From a virus, in the IMG/VR virus record IMGVR_UViG_3300034108_000989, positions 1-31,319 of that record: a stretch of DNA of 31,319 bases. One strand, given 5' to 3'. The notes under the pieces are model-generated. The model worked only from the letters and a program-made list of their open reading frames with translations. It did not search any database and was not told the origin of the DNA. The first letter of the stretch is position 1. The number at the start of each line of letters is the position of its first letter. The position numbers and the translations under genes are program-made. Below are positions 25,275 to 31,319 of the stretch, in pieces.

Positions 25275-27701
25275 TTACAAAGTGAACGCGTCCATACCTA
25301 TATTTTCTGCTTGAAAATCTTTCGGCTGTCCGTTTGTTTCACGCTGTTTTATCATTTCTGAGTTTTGTGTCGCCTGCTCTCGCAAACGCTCATCCTTACG
25401 GTCTTCGGTTTCTTTTATCTTTTCTGCTTGACCTGAATTGACAATCATTTGAAGTTCGTTCTTTCTGTTGTATTCGGTTTCAATTGTTATTCTATCTTGT
25501 TCACCTCTTGCTTTTTCTTTTTCAATTTCGCCTTGAGAAATCATTTGTTGAACTGCTTGTTTTAACTGAGCTTCCATAGAGAATGTTTTTTGTTTCTCTT
25601 GCTCAACTGCAATGCCGGCTCTTTGATTTGCATCTGCTTGATAATCGAATTCCTCTTTTTTTCTTTGAGATAAAAGTTTCTCTCTTTTTTTTCTAAGAAT
25701 TGAAAGGTAATCAGTCGCATGACTAATATTTGCAATACGCAAAATTCTATTTTTATCTTCAGTAGTAATCGCTTGATTTTGTACTTCAATCGATAAATCT
25801 TGTTCCAATTTCAATTTTTCTTCATCATCTGGCATTAATTCCAATGAAATAGCGAAATCGTGGTTGTGTAAATCCTTAATTATATCTAATTGAATAACGG
25901 CTTCTGAACCAATTTTTCTAGCAAAATCATCTCGTAAATCTGAGTATCTTAATAAATCAGCAGTTCTATAAACAATAGCTTCCGCCATTCTTTCAGTACA
26001 ATCGTTTGCTGCTTCTAAAATATGACGAGTCGCGGTGTTGGAGTTTAATGCTGCAAGTTTCTGTAATCCTACTAACGAATCTTTATCCGGAGTAGATGCG
26101 TCACTTGCTTTATTGAGTCCGATTACTTCACGCATCATTTCAATAAGATTGTTTCTTTCTTCTCTTAATGCTTGAAGTTTTACAAGTCCGCCTCTGCCGG
26201 TTACTAATTCGCGAATTGGTTGACTAGCTTGATTGTAGTCTCCTGCTTGATTGTACATAGTTGCTAAAACCGAACCTGTCTGAAAGAACATATCCAATAA
26301 GTCTTGTGGTCCTAAAATACCGCCTTCCCCTAAATCAATCTCGGCTAATGCAGCAGGGTCAATAGAGAATCCGTCTGGCATTATTCTTTGAATAATTTGT
26401 TCTGTTTTAAGTTCAATAACATTTAATTTGTCTTCAATAGGCATCATTCTCGCTACCAATGAATCGTAATAATCTTGCATTTTATTAGGAGCATAACCGA
26501 TGTATTGAGAAACTACACGTTGTTTATTTGATTCAGGACGTGCCATATTATTTGAAACTTCCCATTTCAACATAATATCAGTTCCTAAAACTCGAACTCC
26601 TTCAAATTCAATTTCTTCAACTTTTGAAACTCGTTTGAAATCTAAACTTTTCACATTCGATTCGTCAAAGTTTTCATCCGCTTTAGATAATACTTTTTCA
26701 CCTGTTGCTTTGGTTTTGATTTTTTTGGCTCTTTCACGAGTTGTTTTATAGGTAAAGTACAAAAGTTCGGCATGACCTTTTATAATTTCATCTTGCGGTC
26801 TATTGTGGTAAGTCCACCATTGTTGCCCGGCATTTTGAATTTGTTCTACTAAATCAGGGTGTTCATTTACCCATTGGTAGTTAACCAAAATATCTGAAAC
26901 TGCCATGGCTTTAATCTCGCCATGATAATTACAGTCTAAAAAGAATGGGTCGTCGGTATAGGATTGAATTTTGTATTCAGGGTCAACCCAATCAATTACA
27001 ATTCCACGGTCCGGAATGAATGTGTGTTTTTCCCATGATACTCCAAGTACTACTTGGTCAATGATTTTTCTTCGTTCTACTTTTTGCTTGTATCGATTTT
27101 CTTTGAATACTGCCGAAATAGCTAATTCCTCAGCCTTTTCTATCGGTTGCTTGTATTCTAAATCGATTTTTAAGTTTAGTTCTTCTTCACTTTCTGGAAT
27201 TTCGTCTATTGGAACTGTGCCAATATCAATGCCTAAATTTTCTTTTGCTGAAATGATAGTGTCTTTTGCTAACATATCAGTTTGCAAATTCTTTTTGAAA
27301 GCGAGTTTGTTGTCTAATGAAAGTGGATCAACTGCAATTGCTTTGATTTGATAATCTCTACCGGTCATTCCATTTACAATTACGTCGGTAAGTTTTGGAA
27401 TAATCGTAATGGGTTTTTCGGTAAGGTTTAAGAATTTTGTGGTTCCATTAGTACCCATTTTGTCATAAAACTTCTTTAATGATTGAAGTCCTTTAGCATA
27501 GATACGTCTTTCATACATTTGTTGTTTTTGGTCGTAATATCTGCAATTATCACCTCCTGTTTTATAGAACCACTCGCTTACTACCGACTCCGAGAACTGA
27601 AAACCCCAGTCTACCGATTCTTTTTTAGAGAATGGGTCGGTAGCTCTTGGGAACGCGGTGTTCTTTGTTACTTCAAGTTTATAAGCCTTTTTATCTTCCA
27701 T
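25275..27701 (-). CDS. Portal protein, 808 aa
   Basis: 808 residues beginning MEDKKAYKLEVTK. A longer frame reaches an ATG at 27773, but those extra codons contain the promoter -7 element at 27721-27728 and read as hydrophobic, Lys/Asn/Ile-rich non-protein-like sequence, so 27701 is the likely start. Features of podoviral portals: an N-terminal helical/beta domain (WGFQFSESVVSEWFYKTG), a wing region with the DWVDPEYKIQSYTDDPFFLD motif, the stem/clip region, a crown-like helical part, and a long charged coiled coil at about 630-790 rich in Lys, Glu and Gln. The length is that of crAss-like portals. It forms the dodecameric DNA channel at one capsid vertex and docks the terminase. Assignment rests on motif style and gene order. 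Confidence 0.8.
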   Translation of the reverse strand: MEDKKAYKLEVTKNTAFPRATDPFSKKESVDWGFQFSESVVSEWFYKTGGDNCRYYDQKQQMYERRIYAKGLQSLKKFYDKMGTNGTTKFLNLTEKPITIIPKLTDVIVNGMTGRDYQIKAIAVDPLSLDNKLAFKKNLQTDMLAKDTIISAKENLGIDIGTVPIDEIPESEEELNLKIDLEYKQPIEKAEELAISAVFKENRYKQKVERRKIIDQVVLGVSWEKHTFIPDRGIVIDWVDPEYKIQSYTDDPFFLDCNYHGEIKAMAVSDILVNYQWVNEHPDLVEQIQNAGQQWWTYHNRPQDEIIKGHAELLYFTYKTTRERAKKIKTKATGEKVLSKADENFDESNVKSLDFKRVSKVEEIEFEGVRVLGTDIMLKWEVSNNMARPESNKQRVVSQYIGYAPNKMQDYYDSLVARMMPIEDKLNVIELKTEQIIQRIMPDGFSIDPAALAEIDLGEGGILGPQDLLDMFFQTGSVLATMYNQAGDYNQASQPIRELVTGRGGLVKLQALREERNNLIEMMREVIGLNKASDASTPDKDSLVGLQKLAALNSNTATRHILEAANDCTERMAEAIVYRTADLLRYSDLRDDFARKIGSEAVIQLDIIKDLHNHDFAISLELMPDDEEKLKLEQDLSIEVQNQAITTEDKNRILRIANISHATDYLSILRKKREKLLSQRKKEEFDYQADANQRAGIAVEQEKQKTFSMEAQLKQAVQQMISQGEIEKEKARGEQDRITIETEYNRKNELQMIVNSGQAEKIKETEDRKDERLREQATQNSEMIKQRETNGQPKDFQAENIGMDAFTL

Positions 27702-27720
27702 CGATGAAATATTTATACAA

Positions 27721-27728
27721 CAAAGATA
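27721..27728 (-). promoter_or_regulatory. -7 promoter element TATCTTTG for the portal gene
   Basis: The minus strand reads TATATATCTTTGTTG. Its last G is 19 bases before the ATG at 27701, the same spacing as at the terminase gene. This site fixes the portal start. A TTG lies about 15 bases upstream, slightly closer than the usual 17-23. Confidence 0.65.
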
Positions 27729-27757
27729 TATAATTTTTTTATTCAATTTATAATTTT

Positions 27758-27765
27758 TATATTTG
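27758..27765 (+). promoter_or_regulatory. -7 promoter element TATATTTG for the homing endonuclease and its leader RNA
   Basis: Plus-strand TATATTTG fits TAnnTTTG and is divergent from the portal element 30 bases away. Initiation a few bases downstream would give a leader of about 100 bases that starts at the first hairpin of the proposed structured RNA. No -33 TTG is seen, so the call is tentative. Confidence 0.45.
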
Positions 27766-27766
27766 C

Positions 27767-27860
27767 AGAGCAATCTCTCATTTGCTTTACGATACTGCTA
27801 TTAATTTAGCGACGACGAATCCTAAGTAGTGTATGAGAGCCTACTTGGGATTTTGTTCGT
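27767..27860 (+). ncRNA. Candidate structured leader RNA with kissing hairpin loops
   Basis: Hairpin 1: bases 27767-27773 pair with 27782-27788 (7 bp, one G-U) around an 8-base loop TCTCTCAT. A weak 4-bp hairpin GCTA/TAGC follows (27797-27810). Hairpin 2: AATCCTAAGTAG (27818-27829) pairs with CTACTTGGGATT (27841-27852), 12 bp with one G-U, extendable by ACGA/TCGT (27812-27815 with 27857-27860) and a C-G/G-U pair. Its 11-base loop contains ATGAGAG (27833-27839), perfectly complementary to CTCTCAT (27775-27781) in loop 1. The RNA would end 11 bases before the endonuclease ATG. I cannot assign it to a known class. Hairpin 2 plus the T-rich stretch after it could also act as a weak terminator or attenuator. 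Confidence 0.5.
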
Positions 27861-27871
27861 TTTAGATATTT

Positions 27872-28555
27872 ATGAATACGGAAATAGAATCTTGGAAAGA
27901 CATTCCTAGTCTTGAAGGACATTATCAAGCAAGTGATTTTGGAAATATTCGTTCTTTTAAAAAGAATAAAATAACATTATTAAGTCAATATGTTTCTAAA
28001 AAAAAATATTGTTATGTTGTTATTTACATGGACAAGAAGCCAAAAACAACAACTGTGCATCAGTTAGTAGCAATGGCTTTTTATGGTCATGTTCCTTGTG
28101 GAATGGAGTTGGTGGTAGAACATAAAAATCAAATAAGAAACGATAATCGTTTGGTTAATCTTGAAATAATTACTCAAAGAAAAAATACAGATAAGAAACA
28201 CTTAACAAGTACAAGCAAATATGTTGGTGTTTGTTGGAAGAAAAATTCTAAAAAATGGATTTCTAGCATTTGGTATAATAGAAAAAAGATTTTTTTGGGT
28301 CGTTTTGATTCAGAACTTGAAGCTTCTGAATACTATCAAAACGCATTGAAAGCTATTGAGAATGGAACCGAAATTGTAGTAAAAAAAGCAAATTTTAGTT
28401 CAATGTACAAAGGGGTTTCTTGGCATAGTAAAATTAATAAATGGCAATCAAGAATATATATTAACAAATCCATAAAGCATTTAGGGTATTACCAAACAGA
28501 GTTAGAGGCTTATTTAGTTGTTGAAAAATACAAAAAAGAAAACAACATTATTTAG
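27872..28555 (+). CDS. Free-standing homing endonuclease, NUMOD4-HNH-AP2-AP2
   Basis: 227 residues. NUMOD4 DNA-binding module near 7-55 (SWKDIPSLEGHYQASDFGNI), an HNH_3-type nuclease core near 60-103 (VHQLVAMAFYG, VVEHKNQIRND, RLVNLEIIT) with H84 and N96 as likely catalytic or structural residues, and two AP2-like DNA-binding repeats near 117-161 (SKYVGVCWKKNSKKWISSIW) and 178-222 (SMYKGVSWHSKINKWQSRIY). Such enzymes cut a target site so that their own gene is copied into it. It is the only plus-strand gene in the structural region and its TAG overlaps the terminase TAA. No intron or intein surrounds it, so it is a free-standing type. Two AP2 repeats are plainly visible; one or two is usual. 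Confidence 0.92.
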   Translation: MNTEIESWKDIPSLEGHYQASDFGNIRSFKKNKITLLSQYVSKKKYCYVVIYMDKKPKTTTVHQLVAMAFYGHVPCGMELVVEHKNQIRNDNRLVNLEIITQRKNTDKKHLTSTSKYVGVCWKKNSKKWISSIWYNRKKIFLGRFDSELEASEYYQNALKAIENGTEIVVKKANFSSMYKGVSWHSKINKWQSRIYINKSIKHLGYYQTELEAYLVVEKYKKENNII

Positions 28556-31197
28556 TACGTCTTGAACTTCAAACTCAATTTTGGAGCTTCAATTTGTGGT
28601 TTGTATTTGTGACGGTTTACAGCTAGAATTGCAAAACCTGAACTAATAGAAGCATCTCGCTTAGTTCTATCGTTAGGGTCAAATTTAAGCCAGTCTTCTA
28701 GTGTTCTGTTGAAATACATATTTCCAACAACCCCTTCTTCTCTAATTGGTGTTTCTCCTTCATCGGACTTATATTCTCCTACGTATTTATCAACCCACTC
28801 TTGTATTGCAATCCAGTGATAATTTTTAATATCTTCCGAGTTATTCGGGATTCCACCGTAATTTTTCTCATCTAATGAAAGTCTATTTTGGTCTTTGTCA
28901 AATCGCGTTATTACAAATCCTCTATAACCTCTAACTTTTAAATGTCTAAGCAATAATTTTTTATTATTCTCAACTAATATAGGCATTGAGTAAAACAAGC
29001 AAGCCATCAATACATCTTCAAAGAATATATCGGCAATTTTAGGTCGTGCAATGTATTCTAAGAAAAAGAAATTACTAGAAACGTTGCCTAAATTATTACC
29101 AGTCAATCCATGAATAGAGCCTTTTGAACCTTTATTGTGTTCAATTCCATTTTCAGTTAATGCTAATTTAGAATCAACAACGTCGTCAGAATCATAAGGG
29201 TCAGTAGCCAACGCTCCAATATGTTCGTTTACCGGACATTTTGTTAATTGACCGAAAATATTTTTTTTAACGAACTTGTTTCCGAAATCTTCAGGTGGCA
29301 GCCAACTAATTAAAAATCGTCCATTATCTTCAGGTCTCCAAACAACAGTTGTGTCTTTCAATCCATCTTTCCAATAAAAGTTCCCACGCATTAATTGAGC
29401 TTGAATCTCAGGATTTTTATTGTATTTTATTTGACAATTTATTTTTTCAACATCAAACAATTGAGATTTTAATTCATCTCTAAAAGCATCGTCAATTGTA
29501 ATCGGGTCAAGTCTTCTTGCGTTATTGTAAACTTTTGAACCCATTTTTTTAGCAGAAGCAAATTCGTTCATTAAAAATTGTAATGATCCGATTGTTTTTG
29601 TTTCTCCATAAGTATTTTTGAAACTTTGTCCATGTTCTACTATTTCGTGACATACACCATACTTGTCGGTGTAGTCTTCCATATTCTTGTGTGCTGGTAA
29701 AAAGAATGAGTATAAGCCGGTTGTAGTTCTTCCATTTTCGTTTCTTTTGGTAATGTCGGAGCCGTAATACATTTGCATAAATTCTCGGCCACCTTTATCA
29801 AGTGGATTCAATGTGGAACCCATAAAACATTTTCCAACAATTCGGCCACCGGTAATCATAGTTGGTTTTACGTTACTCCAATGGTCAATTATATTATGTG
29901 GTCTTTCCCATTTTCCTGATTCATCATTCAAATATCTGATAAGTTTTTTGGAGTCATAAGCCAATGTAGCAGTAGCCATCCAATCGACTTTTGTATTCAA
30001 ATAATCATCGGTTGATGTTTCTCTAAGTTTTTTATTTGCTTTTGAACCGTCCGATGGCTTCCCAAAAACCATTTCTGATTTATTTTCAATTTTATTCTGA
30101 ACAACTGGTATAAAATAGAACGGTAAATTTCTAATTACATATTGATATTTTAAAAATGCTTCTTCGGCATCGCCTCCTGTTTTTGATGTAATACCCATAA
30201 GAGCGTTACACATAGAAGTTGAATCGTTTACTAAGTGGTCAATAATTTCTTCGGTGTACCCTGTCCGACGTCCTTTTACAAACAATTCTCCAACACATCT
30301 TTTATCTACAATACAGGCGAGTGTAAAATAGTACATATTCATTTGAGCAATACGGAAATCCTTAGACGTTCCCGTATCTAGCATTTTATTATGCTGTAAT
30401 CCCATATAATGAGCCGGAGTTAACCAAGTAGGTGTTCCGTTATTCATAAACCAAACCCCTTCTCTACGTCTTCTGAACTCTTCCATTATGTAGTCTGCGT
30501 ACATATTTTCGTTTTCGGGAGTAAGCCCTGGTGGCGGAGTTGCTCTTTTCCAATATTGTTCTTCAATAGGTAAATTTGAAAATAATATTTGCTTTTTATC
30601 TTTCGGAGGAACCGGCAGTTGAATTTTAAGATTGTCTAATACTATGATTTCGCCTTTTGTGCCTTTGGGGTCAATCATTATAGCATCCTCTTCTTTATTA
30701 TACCATTCTTTATAATAATCGGATTCAGGATAAAATTCTTGATTACTAAACCGTTCTGGGTAGCCTCTCATGAACTCACGAGATTTAAAGTCAATGTTTC
30801 CTGATTTTACTTGATTTCGAAGTTCAATTAATCCTGAATTTATTTCGTTTATTGCTCGAAATATTAACGGCTTTGACTTTATTACAGCACTATATTTTTC
30901 AGCATCAAGATCTTCAAAGTTTGTTTTTTTAACTAATGCACTTCGAAGTAATTTTATTGAAGCCTCCCCTGCTTTTATAAGTTTGTTTGCGTATGTTGTT
31001 ATTTTTTCATGCGAAGGAGCATTTGGACTTTGTTGCCACAACATAATTAGGTCTTTAATCGAAGAAAATGATTCAAGCCTAGATTTCATTAACGCTGAAA
31101 GTTTTTCGTCATTGACATCTTTAATATCAATACTCAACACCATTCCTTGAATAGAGTCAATAATTGCCTTCTCAATATCTTTTGATAAACCTTCCAT
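28552..31197 (-). CDS. Terminase large subunit, 881 aa
   Basis: 881 residues: the motor that cuts concatemeric DNA and pumps it through the portal. Residues 1-240 are an N-terminal extension with helical content. The ATPase has a deviant Walker A-like GRRTGYT (309-315), Walker B LIRYLNDES (D425, E426) and a coupling motif GSTLN (460-464). The RNase H-like nuclease shows ATDPYDSDD (D666 first acid), VENNKK (E743) and RDA (D848). The length is greater than the usual 450-700 aa, matching long terminases of crAss-like and related Bacteroidota phages. The ATG is 19 bases after a -7 element. No small subunit is visible in the window. Confidence 0.88.
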   Translation of the reverse strand: MEGLSKDIEKAIIDSIQGMVLSIDIKDVNDEKLSALMKSRLESFSSIKDLIMLWQQSPNAPSHEKITTYANKLIKAGEASIKLLRSALVKKTNFEDLDAEKYSAVIKSKPLIFRAINEINSGLIELRNQVKSGNIDFKSREFMRGYPERFSNQEFYPESDYYKEWYNKEEDAIMIDPKGTKGEIIVLDNLKIQLPVPPKDKKQILFSNLPIEEQYWKRATPPPGLTPENENMYADYIMEEFRRRREGVWFMNNGTPTWLTPAHYMGLQHNKMLDTGTSKDFRIAQMNMYYFTLACIVDKRCVGELFVKGRRTGYTEEIIDHLVNDSTSMCNALMGITSKTGGDAEEAFLKYQYVIRNLPFYFIPVVQNKIENKSEMVFGKPSDGSKANKKLRETSTDDYLNTKVDWMATATLAYDSKKLIRYLNDESGKWERPHNIIDHWSNVKPTMITGGRIVGKCFMGSTLNPLDKGGREFMQMYYGSDITKRNENGRTTTGLYSFFLPAHKNMEDYTDKYGVCHEIVEHGQSFKNTYGETKTIGSLQFLMNEFASAKKMGSKVYNNARRLDPITIDDAFRDELKSQLFDVEKINCQIKYNKNPEIQAQLMRGNFYWKDGLKDTTVVWRPEDNGRFLISWLPPEDFGNKFVKKNIFGQLTKCPVNEHIGALATDPYDSDDVVDSKLALTENGIEHNKGSKGSIHGLTGNNLGNVSSNFFFLEYIARPKIADIFFEDVLMACLFYSMPILVENNKKLLLRHLKVRGYRGFVITRFDKDQNRLSLDEKNYGGIPNNSEDIKNYHWIAIQEWVDKYVGEYKSDEGETPIREEGVVGNMYFNRTLEDWLKFDPNDRTKRDASISSGFAILAVNRHKYKPQIEAPKLSLKFKTY

Positions 31198-31216
31198 TAT
31201 ATTAAATTAGTTGAAA

Positions 31217-31224
31217 CAAAGATA
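31217..31224 (-). promoter_or_regulatory. -7 promoter element TATCTTTG for the terminase gene
   Basis: The minus strand reads TATATCTTTGTTTC. The last G is 19 bases before the terminase ATG, and the element lies directly after the terminator of the upstream gene. Confidence 0.6.
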
Positions 31225-31229
31225 TAAAA

Positions 31230-31252
31230 AAAGCCTCTAATTAAGAGGCTTT
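31230..31252 (-). terminator. Intrinsic terminator of the gene upstream of terminase
   Basis: AAAGCCTCT (31230-31238) pairs with AGAGGCTTT (31244-31252), 9 bp around an AATTA loop. On the minus strand the stem runs into a stretch of Ts immediately before the terminase -7 element. On the plus strand the downstream T-run (ATTTTTC) is weaker. Confidence 0.85.
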
Positions 31253-31273
31253 AATTTTTCAGTAAACTTTAGA

Positions 31274-31319
31274 CTAGAATGTTCCGCCAAAGTTAATTGT
31301 CAATGCTGCGTTTAAAGCG
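31274..31319 (-). CDS. C-terminal end of an unknown minus-strand gene
   Basis: A minus-strand frame enters from the right edge and stops with TAG at 31274-31276. The 14 visible residues are ALNAALTINFGGTF. Alternating polar and apolar residues with a terminal Phe resemble the last strand of an outer-membrane beta-barrel, but 14 residues are too few to call. The terminator at 31230-31252, 21 bases further on, supports a real gene end here. Confidence 0.4.
   Translation of the reverse strand, partial: ALNAALTINFGGTF

Noticed and set aside
27702-27773. N-terminal extension of the portal protein to an ATG at 27773
   Set aside because: The extra 24 codons contain the -7 promoter element at 27721-27728 and read as Lys/Asn/Ile-rich filler; ATG at 27701 has the same 19-base spacing from the element as terminase.
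27767-27860. Group I intron, hammerhead or purine riboswitch
   Set aside because: No conserved group I core or split gene on the plus strand, no CUGANGA/GAAA hammerhead core, and the hairpins are not arranged as a three-way junction as in purine riboswitches.

Overview
The window looks like part of a lytic, podovirus-type phage (or prophage) genome from a Bacteroidota host, most likely a flavobacterium. The evidence is a complete head-and-tail morphogenesis cassette, AT-rich DNA, the near absence of Shine-Dalgarno sites, and short intergenic gaps carrying copies of the Bacteroidota -7 promoter element TAnnTTTG. The structural gene order (large terminase, portal, acidic scaffold-like protein, major capsid protein, two connector proteins, a very long beta-rich tail protein, then internal virion proteins) and the protein sizes resemble crAss-like and Cellulophaga-type podoviruses. 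That affiliation is inferred from memory of those families, not from a search. No integrase, tRNA or CRISPR array was seen.

Layout. Bases 1-1895 hold a compact plus-strand operon of small genes: the end of an unknown gene, several hypothetical proteins, a zinc-finger/HNH-like protein, a RusA-type Holliday junction resolvase and a 43-residue protein. A good promoter (TTTG-N21-TATTTTTG) sits at 342-374. The operon ends at a bidirectional hairpin terminator at 1881-1904, which also ends the opposing minus-strand structural operon.

From 31319 down to 1909 almost everything is on the minus strand. It starts with the last residues of an unknown gene and its terminator, then terminase, portal, scaffold-like protein, major capsid protein, an unassigned 340-aa protein framed by two terminators, two connector/ring proteins, a 1325-aa tail protein, two internal virion proteins and a 3886-aa giant. 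The giant takes up 11.7 kb, more than a third of the window. It combines a ParB-like domain, a Strawberry-notch-like helicase, several repeated modules and virion/membrane-type ends. Its place after two smaller internal proteins resembles the T7 gp14-gp15-gp16 ejectosome order, so it is probably ejected with the DNA and acts in the early infected cell.

The one plus-strand interruption is a free-standing NUMOD4-HNH-AP2-AP2 homing endonuclease gene inserted between terminase and portal. Its stop codon overlaps the terminase stop. Its leader (27767-27860) can fold into two hairpins whose loops are perfectly complementary over 7 nt, a kissing-loop RNA I cannot match to a known class. This leader, the giant protein's repeat architecture and the -7 promoter set that resets the portal start are the most interesting observations.
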